This document shows, one piece after another, positions 9,651 through 20,800 of a DNA stretch of 64,000 bases. The notes below the pieces were generated by a model, which was not told the origin of the DNA, did no database searches, and worked only from the letters and a program-made list of their open reading frames with translations. A program made the position numbers and the translations under genes. Position 1 is the stretch's first letter, and each line of letters opens with the position of its first letter. This stretch comes from Pycnococcus provasolii (taxonomy: Eukaryota; Chlorophyta; Pseudoscourfieldiophyceae; Pseudoscourfieldiales; Pycnococcaceae), in the NCBI GenBank assembly GCA_938743325.2, contig OW568888.1, forward strand, positions 124,001 through 188,000, read 5' to 3'.

Positions 9651-10817
9651 TTAACCGCTGAGATTCTGAAACCTCTTCCAAAGCTTGTCCGTAGCCCCAA
9701 GCCTGCACGTGAGATTCGCCTTCTTGTAGAAGGATCCGTCGCACTTGAGGTTGTCAATAATATCTTCGAGCAGGTGCGCCCGCTCAGTATTAATACCAAA
9801 GTCCACGCCGTCGACAGACGTGTAGTGCACGTGAAAGTGGTAGAACTGTGGCGGGTAGTGCACGAAGACACGCAGCGCATTTCGTGGCGTTCCATACACT
9901 TCTTCGATGCGTTTCGTTCCCTCGTCGAGCATGTAGCTGAGCAAGGGAATGTGCTCATCCGTGAGATCGCGTATGCTTTTGACGTCCGAGCGGTGGCACA
10001 AGCCGAGGCAGTAGAGGTTTTTCGTCGAGTCGTGGTTCTTGAGAACGTGTTTGTTTTCGTTGTCGCTGGGGCACACGTCCGGGTGCGTCGACCACTTCGG
10101 GTCGACGTTCAGGAGCATGTCTTTGTCGTTGAAGAGAAGTCGTTCTTTTTCCTTTTCACCTGCGAGAATTTTGTACACCCACGCGATTGCCCCCGCTGGT
10201 ATGTCGTTGATGTACGGCAGGTGAGCTGACAGGTAGTCCGCCGGCGTCTCTCGAACCATGTACGTTGGTGTGGCTGTGTTTCTGAGAACGTGTTTTTCGT
10301 GCAGTTTGTTTCGCGCCTCTTCATCGGCGACAGAGTCGGGAAGCATGTGTGCGCACACGACGTCGACCGCGATCGACGCCGGCACTTCGCACGTGTAGTA
10401 CCCGTATTCCGTGCCACTGTACGGCATGCGCGGCTTGAGGTTGGAAGGCTGCGCGACCATTTGGTTTAACAGCATTTGAATTTCTTCTTCCGAGGACGGC
10501 AGAGGCGTTTGCCTTATTTTCAAAAGCACAGGCGGACTGATAGCAAGTGCCGACGACTCTTTTACTACATCAGAGGCACGTTCTTCTTTCACGTGGAGGT
10601 GTGCCGTGACCGCAAGGGCTGAGTCCTGGTTGGACAAAACTTCACGCAAAGAAACCTGTGAGACGGATGACATGTGATGAGGAGCTGACGACGCGGCAGC
10701 AGGAGAAGGAGGAGGAGAAGCGCCAACAAAGAGTCCTGCACATGACCACTTCAGCCGCTTATGTGCTTGCACCTCTTCATCACGCACGCTCGTTGTTGTT
10801 GTTGGAGGCGGCGACAT
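9651..10817 (-). CDS. DCPS: Scavenger mRNA-decapping enzyme DcpS
   Basis: DcpS hydrolyses residual m7GpppN cap structures after 3'-5' mRNA decay. The 388-residue protein has the N-terminal swapped domain (LLKIRQTPLPSSEEEI; WVYKILAGEKEKERLLFND around 220-240) and the C-terminal HIT domain with the histidine triad in YHFHVHYT (about 326-333). Flanking family signatures are present: SIRDLTDEHIPLL, NALRVFVHYPPQFYHFHVH and ERAHLLEDIIDNL. The start at 10817 has a clear ATG. The length is slightly above human DCPS (337) because of a Pro/Ser/Ala-rich N-terminal extension of about 55 residues. The gene converges with STT3. Confidence 0.95.
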   Translation of the reverse strand: MSPPPTTTTSVRDEEVQAHKRLKWSCAGLFVGASPPPSPAAASSAPHHMSSVSQVSLREVLSNQDSALAVTAHLHVKEERASDVVKESSALAISPPVLLKIRQTPLPSSEEEIQMLLNQMVAQPSNLKPRMPYSGTEYGYYTCEVPASIAVDVVCAHMLPDSVADEEARNKLHEKHVLRNTATPTYMVRETPADYLSAHLPYINDIPAGAIAWVYKILAGEKEKERLLFNDKDMLLNVDPKWSTHPDVCPSDNENKHVLKNHDSTKNLYCLGLCHRSDVKSIRDLTDEHIPLLSYMLDEGTKRIEEVYGTPRNALRVFVHYPPQFYHFHVHYTSVDGVDFGINTERAHLLEDIIDNLKCDGSFYKKANLTCRLGATDKLWKRFQNLSG

Positions 10818-10892
10818 GCTTCAAGAAACACGCAGCAAACACGTTTCACTTGCGAAAAACGCTCCCTAAAAAACGGTCCCGTCCCATCCCTC

Positions 10893-10974
10893 TGAAACCC
10901 CTAATAACTTCAATCTGAAACCCCTAAACAGAAAAAACACGAAACCCCTAAACGAAAACGAAACCCCTAAACGG
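10893..10974 (+). repeat. Degenerate telomere-like CCCCTAA repeats
   Basis: Four copies of the motif AAACCCCTAA spaced about 20 bases apart lie 75-160 bases upstream of the DcpS start codon. Confidence 0.8.
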
Positions 10975-11202
10975 AATGAAAAAACGCCCAAACCCCCAAA
11001 CAACTTATACAAGGTCCAATGAACAGGTCCAATGACAAGTCCACGGGAATCGTTTTGAAAACAGGTATCCCCAGCAGAGCTTTTGGGAAAAAGATTGATT
11101 GGGAAATCCATCGGATCCCACCTCTTATCGTGAATCGAACTCCGCTCCCTCGAGCTCGGGCACGCCGTACTCGGAGACAACACGGCTCCATTCTACTCAG
11201 CC

Positions 11203-12174
11203 ATGCCCGCCATGTTGCAGCAAGCCACACTCGCCTCCAACCGAGCACCTGCGCGCCGAGGTACGTATTCTTAGGCTTGTCCTTGTCCTTGTGGGTTTCT
11301 TGTGTGTATTTCACATCATGGTTCTTTTGCCTTGTTTGGGTGGTGCTGTCGTTTCTTGTGGGTTGGTTTGGTGGGTTAGTAGGGAAAGGGATTGGAAAGG
11401 GAAAATTGTATGAGGTTGGTGCTGTCGTGGGTATTGTGGTCGTGGGGGTGGGGGTGAGTGGTGTGCGTGCACATATTATTTGGTATGCGATCTCGTTTTT
11501 CTGCTCGTCTCGGATTCTCTCGTATTTGATCTCGTTTTCGATGCGGCTCTGCGACTTGAGTTTCTCATACGAATCATACGCCGTGTCGTCTCGTCTTGCG
11601 GGGTCTGGAGATGATCAACAGGCAGGCAGGCAGGACGGCGCGACCACATACAGGCAGGCGCGACAAATACGTGTTGTTTCATGCGGCGCCGATCACCGTC
11701 AGGCGCATGCACACGTCGCGTCGTCGTCCGTCGTGCTCGCGCGGCGGCAGAAGGCAGAAGACGCAAGCAAGATCGTCGAGAGACCGGACTGGATGGACTT
11801 GAGTTGTGGGTTTCGGGGACTTCGGTGTTCCATCCTCCAAACGCACACACATCATAACAAACAACAAAAAACTAACACGCGATCGATCCCTCCCACCCAA
11901 TATAACAACAGTCACCGCCTCCCGCCGTGCGTCGCTTCGCGTGCGCGCCGAGGATGCAAAAAAGGAGGACAAGCCGGCGCCCGTCGGCCCGCCGCGTGGA
12001 TCGAGGGTGAAGATCCTGCGACCGGAGTCTTACTGGTTCAACGACACCGGTAAGGTGGTGAGCGTGGATCAGTCTGGCATTCGTTACCCTGTCGTCGTGC
12101 GCTTCGAAAAGGTGAACTACGCCGGTGTCAGCACGAACAACTACGCGCTTGACGAGGTTGAGGTTTGCAAATAA
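11203..12174 (+). CDS. psaE: Photosystem I reaction centre subunit IV (PsaE), plastid precursor, one intron
   Basis: PsaE is a stromal PSI subunit that helps dock ferredoxin. The coding parts are 11203-11260 and 11912-12174, joined across a 651-base GT-AG intron (donor GTACGT; acceptor AACAACAG). The spliced product is 106 residues: a transit peptide starting [19 protein letters not shown], then the mature domain [19 protein letters not shown] ... [19 protein letters not shown] ... NYALDEVEV. The splice restores an unbroken Arg/Ser/Ala-rich transit peptide, which supports it. The intron is G/T-rich, with GTGGGGGTGGGGGTGAG near 11443. A nuclear psaE is characteristic of the green lineage; it is plastid-encoded in red algae and most of their secondary derivatives. 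Confidence 0.95.
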
Positions 12175-12391
12175 AGCCTTTTTTTTACGTTTCGATTGGC
12201 GACGTCCGATGGGAGGGGGTTTTGCCGTGCTGCATAGGTATGCCGTCCACACGTTGCTTGTGTGAGCATCTTGTAACTCGCGCGGAACACACCTAAAAAA
12301 AAATAGAAAAAAAAAGAATATCCCCTACGACACATAACCACACACACGAAAAAAAAAATTAAAAATAACACATCTTGTTGTTTGTCTTTTC

Positions 12392-13711
12392 TTATATGGT
12401 TGGACGCGGTCCAGACGACGAATCGCCAACTCCTGCACTACGTCGCAGCATCTCAACCATGCCGCCACCACTGCCGCCACCACCTCGTCCAATCGTCGAC
12501 AACCTGTCCTGACTTGCCAGAGACACACGAGGCACGCGCATTTTCCCCAAGGCGGGGACGGCATACTCCAGGCATACGAGGCAACCAACGGGTAGCATGA
12601 GCACAAGGCCGACGCAAATCATGACCCAGCCGTCGACGCTCGTCTCCTTCGCCGTTGCGCCAAAGTACCCAGCGCCAGAAGTCACGTTCAGGGCGATGAA
12701 CTCAGGGTCGGCGATGTGACGTACGGTAATCATAACTGCAGGCAACGACGACTCCGCCGCGCCGATGCCAATCGCTGGCAAGCCGCCGGACGACTTTTCC
12801 AGACTTGCGCCGGTCGGCGATGATGACGACGATGATGCTTCGGGAGCCTTCGTGCCGTTTCGCAGTTCGGCCGCGACGCGGTTCGCCATCATAACAGCTG
12901 CGGTGTTCACCTGCCGGTAGAGCGCCGTGCCCTCGCCGCGGAAGTACTGCGTGTGCATGCGACTGGGCCAGCAGCTCGCCTTATTCCCTGGTGCACGCAT
13001 CCACGAGCCAGTTGCAGGGTCGCGCGCGACAACCACGCACAGCTCGCTTAAAATGAGCGTGTGCCCACATCCACCACCTCTCGTGCGCAGCATGACGCCA
13101 CCGTGAATGCGGCACATCTTCGCATTTTCGTGGGTGATTCTGTGCGTACGCAGAGGCGCTGGAGGCAGCTTGATTTGCGCCTGCACGCCGTCAGCACCTC
13201 CGTCGCTGCCAGCGACGCTCACCTCCACCTGCATGTCAGGCCCGCCTTCGTTTCCGTCGAGCTTAGCCTGGAAGGTGTGCGAGTACGTAAGTCCTTCGTA
13301 TTCAGGAATGTCGTCGTGCTTCGACTCCGTCTTGCTGAGCGACTGTCTCGCCTTGGACGGTGCTAGCTGAGTCGTGTCTCCCCACGGGCTCGACGCCACC
13401 GCAAAGCTCGCCTTTGCGAAGTCCGCACGTGCCGTTGCCTCCCAGCGGCTCACCGCGTCGACGTAGGGCTGCAGCCGTTCGCTTCTCGCTTCTCCAGCCG
13501 TCTCGGCGCTGGCCAAGCTCCACGCGCCGACGGCTATGAGGCACACTCCAGCCAGGCACACGAGCGCGGGCACGGCGAACGACCTCTCGTCGGAAGAGCT
13601 TCTGTCTGCGTACGAGCCCGCATACCTGCTTGGTGCGTATCTGTCGAGCTTCGTGTACCGACTTCTCGCGCTTCGCGACGCGTTCATGACGACAGCTGCA
13701 CTGGCGGACAT
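12392..13711 (-). CDS. Two-TM membrane protein of unknown function
   Basis: The 439-residue product is counted from the first in-frame ATG at 13711. The frame stays open about 33 codons further upstream with protein-like Arg/Asn-rich sequence but no ATG, so an upstream exon is possible. A hydrophobic span lies at about 45-70 (VPALVCLAGVCLIAVGAWSL) and a second near residues 355-380 (GWVMICVGLVLMLPVGCLVC), leaving a large central, probably luminal domain with conserved-looking Cys residues (MCRIHGGVMLRTRGGGCGH). The MITVRHIADPEFIALNVTSG segment recalls a plant two-TM family of unknown role, but this is an impression only. The C-terminal tail is Gly/Ser-rich. Confidence 0.7.
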   Translation of the reverse strand: MSASAAVVMNASRSARSRYTKLDRYAPSRYAGSYADRSSSDERSFAVPALVCLAGVCLIAVGAWSLASAETAGEARSERLQPYVDAVSRWEATARADFAKASFAVASSPWGDTTQLAPSKARQSLSKTESKHDDIPEYEGLTYSHTFQAKLDGNEGGPDMQVEVSVAGSDGGADGVQAQIKLPPAPLRTHRITHENAKMCRIHGGVMLRTRGGGCGHTLILSELCVVVARDPATGSWMRAPGNKASCWPSRMHTQYFRGEGTALYRQVNTAAVMMANRVAAELRNGTKAPEASSSSSSPTGASLEKSSGGLPAIGIGAAESSLPAVMITVRHIADPEFIALNVTSGAGYFGATAKETSVDGWVMICVGLVLMLPVGCLVCLEYAVPALGKMRVPRVSLASQDRLSTIGRGGGGSGGGMVEMLRRSAGVGDSSSGPRPTI

Positions 13712-14636
13712 GTTATTGTTGTTGTTGTACGGGTAGTAGTCTTCGGTGCGCCGGCCCTGGAGTTCTTCTCTCAAAGACCTCTCCCTCGAGTTGGACCGGC
13801 GCACCGCCAAGTGCGTCGCGTGCAGAATAGCTTAAGAAAAAGCAAGCCTGGGCACCGAGGTGTGGAAGAAGAGGCCTGCTAATCCCCCCAAGCAAAGCAA
13901 AGCAGCCGACGCACTTAACAAGCAACACAACAGAGAAGAACCAGCCCCTATGGGTCCCACACTTGTGACTTGTATCAGAAATAAAATACAAAATACACGA
14001 ACACCGAAAGACTCACACGTGTGACTCACACACGTGCCTTGATAAGCGCAAATGTCTGGTGCTTGCTTGCTTGCTTAAGGAAAGGAAATGTCGGAAAGAA
14101 GTTGCCGAAAGAGAGAACTCATGGTGTGGGGGAGGATTGGCCGTTTGGTTTCTTCATGGACGGACTTCAGGGTAGGCTTATTCTTTGACTGGGTTAGGGG
14201 TTTCACTTGCCACGTCCCTCGCTCCCTCGAGGCCTCCCTCCCTCGCAAGGCTCACATTCACAAGTCAGCAAGTGGGTTATTATTTACAGTGGTACTACCC
14301 TACCCTAGTACTACAGTATAGTACATAGACTATGTGTTATGTAGGTCCGTTTTCCGTTTTCCGTTTTATTAGGTCGGAGTTTATCGCCTTGACGAGTTCA
14401 ACCTGCCAGAAAGAACCAGCCTCAATAGCTGAAGAACAGAGCCTCCTGGACGGTTTTCATAAATAGGGTTAGGGTTTTGGTTAGGGTTAGGATTCTAGGG
14501 TTAGGGTTCGTGTGTCTGGTTTTTTTTGTGTGGCCATCTGGGGTTTCTCGTTCTTCTCCATCCAACGTCGCCATTTCTTTCTTATTTTGCGGATAGATAA
14601 GCTTAACTAAGAAGAAGAAGAAGAAGTCCGCTTATC
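13712..14636. other. Intergenic stretch with telomere-like tract
   Basis: This stretch separates the divergent two-TM gene and riboflavin synthase. It holds CACACGTG-type palindromic words near 14015-14035, a TACTGTACT-like AT-rich patch near 14290-14330 and the telomere-like tract at 14464-14508. No supported gene. Confidence 0.5.
14464..14508 (+). repeat. Interstitial telomere-like tract
   Basis: Three short blocks of GGGTTAGGG separated by GTTTT and GATTCTA lie about 130-170 bases upstream of the riboflavin synthase start. Confidence 0.85.
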
Positions 14637-15497
14637 ATGTCGCTGAGTTCTCCTTATAGGTTTGACTCATCTAGTTCTCGTTCGACCACGTCACGTTCAC
14701 GGGAACCACGTCGGTCGCACGTCGGTGCTTCTTGTCTCGCTTCTTCCGTGTTTCTTGCGTCTTGGCGCACTCGTTCTCGCACTCCTGCTCCTCGCAATCG
14801 CAATCGCAGCAGCCATGCTCGTGGTTCCTCACGTCTCACGACGTGCGTGTTCACGGGCATCGTGCAGGGAAAAACCTCAGTCATCAGCAAAGACGTTATC
14901 AAGGAGAACGAAGCCATGGCGTTTCGCATGCAGTTTCCGAAAGGGGCGACGGAAAACCTTCAGGTGGGAGCGTCGGTCGCAATCAACGGAACGTGCCTGA
15001 CGGCGGTGGAAATCGACCAAGAGAACGATACGGCACGCTTTGACCTCATCATTGAAACGCTGCGTGCGACGAACCTAGGCAAGCTCGACGTCGGCAGTGA
15101 GGCGAACTTCGAGCGTGCGGCTCGCATTGGCGACGAGATTGGCGGGCATAACGTCAGCGGACACGTAAACTGCGTTGCACAGCTCAAGTCTGTGGAAGCG
15201 ACGGACGAAAACCGACGACTTCTGTTCTCACTACCCAAGGACGTCGGGAGGTACGTGTTTGCTAAGGGGTTCGTCGCCGTCGACGGATGCAGCTTGACCG
15301 TAGGTGAGGTGGAGCGAGGCGACGAACGCGACTCGTTCAGCGTGTACCTCATTCCTGAGACGTTGCGCGTGACGACGCTTGGCGGCTACACGCCTGGCGA
15401 CGCCGTGAACATCGAGGCGGACGCGTCGACGGTCGCCGTCGTCGAGACGGTGGCGCGCGTTCTCGCGGAGAAGAACCTGGAATTGTCCTCACTGTAA
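14637..15497 (+). CDS. Riboflavin synthase alpha chain, plastid precursor
   Basis: Riboflavin synthase dismutates two 6,7-dimethyl-8-ribityllumazine to riboflavin; in plants and algae this happens in the plastid. The 286-residue product has a Ser/Arg-rich transit peptide (1-70), then two lumazine-binding barrels. Barrel 1 begins at VFTGIVQGK (71-79), with GASVAINGTCLTAVEI and IIETLRATNLG; barrel 2 has GGHNVSGHVNC, KGFVAVDGCSLTVGEV and LIPETLRVTTLG. The usual initial Met of MFTGIV is Val here, as expected for an internal position after a leader. Details such as LIPETL and the sequence after SGHV recall the enterobacterial RibC type more than the GGHFVQGHVDG type. ATG at 14637 is clear. Confidence 0.93.
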   Translation: MSLSSPYRFDSSSSRSTTSRSREPRRSHVGASCLASSVFLASWRTRSRTPAPRNRNRSSHARGSSRLTTCVFTGIVQGKTSVISKDVIKENEAMAFRMQFPKGATENLQVGASVAINGTCLTAVEIDQENDTARFDLIIETLRATNLGKLDVGSEANFERAARIGDEIGGHNVSGHVNCVAQLKSVEATDENRRLLFSLPKDVGRYVFAKGFVAVDGCSLTVGEVERGDERDSFSVYLIPETLRVTTLGGYTPGDAVNIEADASTVAVVETVARVLAEKNLELSSL

Positions 15498-15911
15498 TGA
15501 AAAACAACACAACACGTTAATTAAATTACCTAGACGAAAATAGTCTCATAATTTGCTTTATTATATAGTATTTATCTAATTATCTAGAACAATCGGTCCC
15601 TTGCAGCACTTGATGCCGTCAAGCCGAACAGCTCACTATAGATAGTATTTGTGACGACGTCTAGAAACTGCTTGTCTACTACTAAGTGGGTTTTTGTACT
15701 TAAGGTGAAGAAAGATTGCTTGAAGTTAGGTTAATGATATTAAAACCACCCTTGCTAGTTTGTGTCTGAGAGCTAGGATCTAATGTTGGAGGTAGATAGA
15801 TAAGATAAGTGACTACACTACTATATCATTAGTAGTAATATCACCAAGATGTGCAAGGAGACTAGGAGAGCCTCGAAACTCGAACAAATCACGTATGTAG
15901 TATGTGATGGT

Positions 15912-15955
15912 ATAAGTTATAATAACTGTCGCGAGCGACAGTTATTATAACTTAT
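15912..15955. repeat. Perfect hairpin with 21-base arms
   Basis: The left arm 15912-15932 (ATAAGTTATAATAACTGTCGC) is exactly complementary to 15935-15955 with a two-base spacer. It lies about 415 bases downstream of riboflavin synthase in a gene-poor region. It may be a cruciform-forming site or the residue of a palindromic insertion. Confidence 0.9.
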
Positions 15956-16492
15956 GTACTCTCCTATGTATAACTCTTGTATTTGGTACTTGTTAGAATA
16001 TTCACCAACCAGGATTGTTAGGGTTAGGGGCTTCTTTTTGGTTTTCTTCTTCTGGTTTTCTATCGGGGTTTCTGACTAAAACCTATACTCTCTTGTGAGC
16101 GTGGTCTTGACCTTAAGTGACCTTAAGACAGTCCCACTGGAAGTAAGTATAAAGCAGTTATAACCACTGGTAGTGGCCGCCACTATATATAGGTTTGGTA
16201 TCCCCTCTGACTACGAATCGAGTAGACAAAAAGAAGAATGATCGATTACAAGATACTCATCGGACGAGCCCATCTAGTGGCTCGCCCACAGGACGCCTCT
16301 GGGCCGACCAGAGGCCCCAGGAGACACCTCTTCACCACCGTAGAAGTGGCGATAAGGCCTTCAATCAAATCCCATCCAAATCCAACCCAATATCTTCACC
16401 AGTAGATAAATCAGGAGCCAGGGAGCCGCCACTCCTTCACATGTCACAAACCCACGTGGCGGAACTCCGAAACCAAACTCACCTGAAACCCC

Positions 16493-16601
16493 TAAAACAT
16501 AACCCCGGTCCGGGAGCCCAAAAACCGATTCCAAGGCACCCGAAACCCCAATCCATCAAAACCCCAAAACAGAACCTGCGAGAACTAAACGCCCTCGCTC
16601 A
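16493..16601 (+). repeat. 109-base direct repeat, copy 1
   Basis: A sequence starting TAAAACATAACCCCGGTCC is repeated without visible difference at 16884-16992. The two copies bracket the copia remnant. Confidence 0.88.
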
Positions 16602-16883
16602 CTCCTCCCGAGCAGGGTCTCGGGGTACAAACTCCCTGCACAGTGTCCTGTCACGCAACCTGCAGAAATCATCACGCGATAGCCCCTTAGTAAGAAGATC
16701 AGCCAATTGATCTTTTGTATCGATGTATCGCAGCTCCAACACTAGACGTCGCACCTGATCGCGCACATCTTGCAGCCGCACATCGATGTGTTTAGTGCGT
16801 CCACTATAGACAATGTCACGCAGAATTGTGATGGCAGCTGTGTTGTCCTCGTACACGATAGTTGGCCCAGGTACGATGATACA
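16602..16883 (-). mobile_element. Ty1/copia retrotransposon remnant (RNase H end)
   Basis: On the minus strand the translation carries the copia RNase H terminal motif set: a VYEDNTAAI stretch, RTKHIDVR and DQLADLLTKGL. Only this end of pol is recognisable, so it is a fossil fragment. The flanking 109-base direct repeats read identical, so the duplication around it is recent. Whether they are LTR pieces or a local duplication cannot be told here. Confidence 0.75.
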
Positions 16884-16992
16884 TAAAACATAACCCCGGT
16901 CCGGGAGCCCAAAAACCGATTCCAAGGCACCCGAAACCCCAATCCATCAAAACCCCAAAACAGAACCTGCGAGAACTAAACGCCCTCGCTCA
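16884..16992 (+). repeat. 109-base direct repeat, copy 2
   Basis: Second copy of the unit at 16493-16601. Confidence 0.88.
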
Positions 16993-17861
16993 GTTTCCTG
17001 GCAACGAAGTCATGCCAGCTGTCCTTCGCATCTCAAATAGATCGTAGCCCTCCAATCACTGTCCTTCCAAACGGACAGATCCCTGCCGTCCAATTCACAC
17101 AGTTATTCCAGTCCCGAGAGGGTCCATTGTTGAACGGACAACCTCCACCATTATTCCATGTAAACCAGGTATCCATTATTGAACGGATACCTGTCCAACC
17201 AAACCCCTAATTGCATAGTGTGATATTGTTTGACAACTTAGAATAGAAGAAGGACTTTTGAAACAAAAGCATCCTTATTTAATTATAATTTATTATTATG
17301 GCCTTTGGAAGTCCGGACGTCACCAATTTGATAGCGCCGGCCGCCGGCCGACTCTTGGTGGTCTCTGCTCACGTCTCACTCACAAGTCACGACTCTTGGT
17401 CTCTGCTCACGTCTCACGACTTGCTTGTCCCAAACTCTTTTTTTTTATTTCTTTCTGTGTACCTTTAAAAAAAACCAGACGGCGAGTGCTACATAACCTT
17501 TGAAAAGTAGTAGTGAGCGAGGCTCATAAATGAACACCACTGGTCAGTCAAGCGTATAGAACTAAATCGAAGAAAACCAATTGGATGAAAAGGACACGAG
17601 GCGAGGCTCACTCAACGAGGTATCCCCCCTTCCTCCCTCGAGGACTACCCCGGGGGCACAAGTTTTGCTTTTCTTATCCACAATCGATCGAAAACCCTGG
17701 GGGTTTTCCCCAAGGGGGGAGCCGCCGCCGTCCTGCCCTGCCCAAAGTCCCTCTCCCAACAGGTCTCTTTCCCCACGTCGTCCAGCACGTCAAGACCAAC
17801 TTCAACGTGCTCAACGTCCTCCCTCCCCTCCCTCCTGCTCCCCCTGCCTCCTCCCGGCTCT
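16993..17861. other. Gene-free upstream region of the Toc159-like gene
   Basis: It contains short near-repeats of ACGGACAG/GAACGGAT words (17070-17190), a GCGCCGGCCGCCGGCC block near 17335, and two partial copies of CTTGGT...TCTCTGCTCACGTCTCAC (17353-17420). A self-complementary CCTGGGGGTTTTCCCCAAGGGGGG patch spans about 17695-17720. No gene is supported. Confidence 0.5.
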
Positions 17862-20800
17862 ATGGGCTCGCCTCATTCTATGTCGTCGTACCTGGATAGC
17901 ATTCGTAAGTTCTACGGGGGTGAAGCTGCTGAAGAAGGAGCTGATAATAGTGAGGAAGTTGAAGTTGGTGGTGGTTCGGCATCTGATTCTGTTGGTGGTG
18001 GTTCGGATTCTGATTCGGATTCCATCCCGTTTTCTGATTCGGAGAACTCGGGAGAAGGTTCTGAGGGTGACTCGGACGTCGACTACACGATTTCTGCTCC
18101 GGTGAGGTCGCAGGACGCCAGGGTATTTACCTCGTCATCATCGGAGGAGGTGTCTGAGGACGGGTCGTCTTCTGAAGAGGAGGAGGAAGTTGACGTTGAC
18201 GACGATTTCGACGACGATTTCGACGAGGAGGTGGCTTCTGAGGAGTCTGCATCCATTTCTGCTTCTGAAATATCGTCTTCGGTTGACACAACAACAACAA
18301 CAAAGACGGAAAACGCGTCCGTTCCTGAAAATATCGAGAGCGGGGCTGTGACTTCATCCAAATCAACAATCATGGAGCCGGAACAACAGCAACAGCAACA
18401 GCAGCAGGAAGATATGCCGCCGCCAACGGAGCAGCCGACCGAAACCGCAGAAGAACCGCCCAAGCAGGAAGAACAGCAACAACCATCTGAACCAACAACA
18501 CGCACGTACGCCGCTGCTACAGCCACCGGAGGAGGATCCGGAGGAGGGTCGTCCATGCCGAGTCTGCCAACCGTTCAGAGACCTCGACCTACAGCCTCAG
18601 CCGCTGCAGCAGCCGCGCCGACGCAAACGCAAGAGGTGGTCGCCGCCAGTCAGACGCAGCAGCAGCGCTCGAACGATCCGAGGCTCAGTGAGCTGCACAC
18701 GTACATGCGTGACCTGCGCATCAAGTGGATGCGCATCGCAAGCAGGCTCGGAAAGAACGACAGGCACAGCGTCGTTGCGCAAGTCCTGTACCGCATCAAC
18801 CTCGCGGAGGAACGCATCGCGGACAAGCTCACGCGAGCTCCGGGCACGCAGCCTACGCCGCGACGTGGACCCGCGCAGGCGGTGGAATCATTCAAACCGG
18901 ACACGGGCGAGCGAGCTGAGGCGACGGAGCTCGAAAACACGCAGGGCGAGTCCGCCAAGCTCGGCGTAACAATCACCATTCTCATGCTCGGCAAGGCGGG
19001 AACCGGCAAGACGGAAACGCTGCGCGCGCTCCTCGCCGAAGATCCGAACGCCGACGTTCCATCCGCCGACGCGTCCGGAGACGGAACGAGCAAGCCGTAC
19101 GTGGCAACGGGAACCGTCAAGGGCATTGAACTGCGCGTGATTGATACGCCAGGTCTGCGCACGGGCGCCGGCGATGCGGCGACGAACCAGAACAACCTCA
19201 GAAAGGTCAAGACGCTCACGAAGAAGTACAAGCCGGATATCGTGCTCTACTTTGACCGACACGACATCCCGTCGCCGAACGTCGCGGCGGACGTACCGCT
19301 GCTGTGGGCCATCACCGAAACATTCGGGAGCAGCCTTTGGTACCACGCGATTCTTGTCTTCACGCACGCGGCTTCGATGCCACCCGAAAACAACGGGCAG
19401 CAGATCCAGTACGACCTCTACAAGCAGCGACGCACGCAGATCAGCCAAAACCTCGTGAGACAGCTGAGCGGAAATCCCGGCCTCATGAATCCCGTGTCGT
19501 GCGTCGAGAACAGCCCAAAGGTGCGCCGAAATCGCGCGGGCGAGGCTTGCCTTCCTGATGGCACGGCGTGGCTGCCGTATCTGCTCCTTCTGATTTCGGG
19601 AAGCGCTCTGCTCGCGGATGCGAATGCCAAGCTGCAGATTTGGAATCTGCGCAACGAAAACGAGGTTGGCTACGGCAAACTCCTCGACGGCGAGGGCGGC
19701 GGCGTGCGTGGACTGCTGAAACGATTTGGACCTCGCGTCCTCGCAGGCCACGTGATGAAAAAGGTCAAGGGTATCCTAATGATTCACGACAAGGACGCGG
19801 GAGGGCTCAACCCACTGCAACGGCTCATGCGGCAGCAGCAGCCACCTCCCATGCCATTCCTGCTCTCGAACCTGATCACGTCGCGCAAGCCTAAGAAGAG
19901 AGACGAGGGAATGCTTGACAAACCGCCGAAGAGTGTGCTCGCGAACATGAAGGTGGCTGATCGAGCGAATCTGCTGAAAGACATTCGCGAGCAAAAGGAG
20001 CAGGAGCTTCTTGAAAGCGATGAGAAGATTACAGTTCCCGCGCCGGACACGCCGATGCCACCCACGTTCGACGCGGAGAACCTGAACGCTCACCGCTACC
20101 GCCACCTCGAGGGATTCCAGCGATGGCAGTTCCGCCCAATCTTGGATCAACAGGCGTATGATCACGAGGACGGCGTCGAAGGTGTGACGCTTGACCGCAT
20201 GTACAACGGTTTCAGCCTACCTGACACGCTTGGTGGCCGACGCCGCTGGCCGTGCAGCCTGAGTGGGCAGCTTCAGAAGGACAAGAAAAGCTACAGCCTC
20301 ACGCTCGACGGCGAGGGCACCGTGCACTACGGTCTGGATGGCGAAAAGGGCAGGGCATCCACCACCTACGGTTTCGACCTACAGACGGTGGGAGACAAGG
20401 AAATGCTGCGCACTGTTCGCGCTGACGCGCGTTACAAAATCATGCAAGGCCTTAAGATGGGCCTTGGCGGAAACATGTGCGAGCTGCGTGGCCAGAACTA
20501 TGGCTACAAAGCCGAGGCGCGTCTGCGACCCATGTCGTGGGCAAAGTTCAACGTTGCCGCCGGCATGATGAAGAGCAGGGTGGATAAGATTCCTGATGCT
20601 CACGGCATGAATCTCGAGCTTCTGCTTAGAAGCCCGCTGCAGACGGATACTCGCGACGACGAGCCGCAGAAAAAGAACGATCCGTTCCAGCTTGCCATGA
20701 GCGCATCGTTCATGAAGTGGCGCAACGAGGTTGCGAAGGGGATGAACATCAACGGGCAAATGCTTGCGAGCTCCTTGATTCCTGACGAGTATGTGGGTGA

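Noticed and set aside
11019-12053. 344-codon frame covering the psaE intron
   Set aside because: It runs through the intron and is out of frame with the conserved PsaE domain.
16195-16710. 171-codon plus-strand frame in the copia region
   Set aside because: It reads antisense to the copia remnant and through the 109-base repeat; no protein family.
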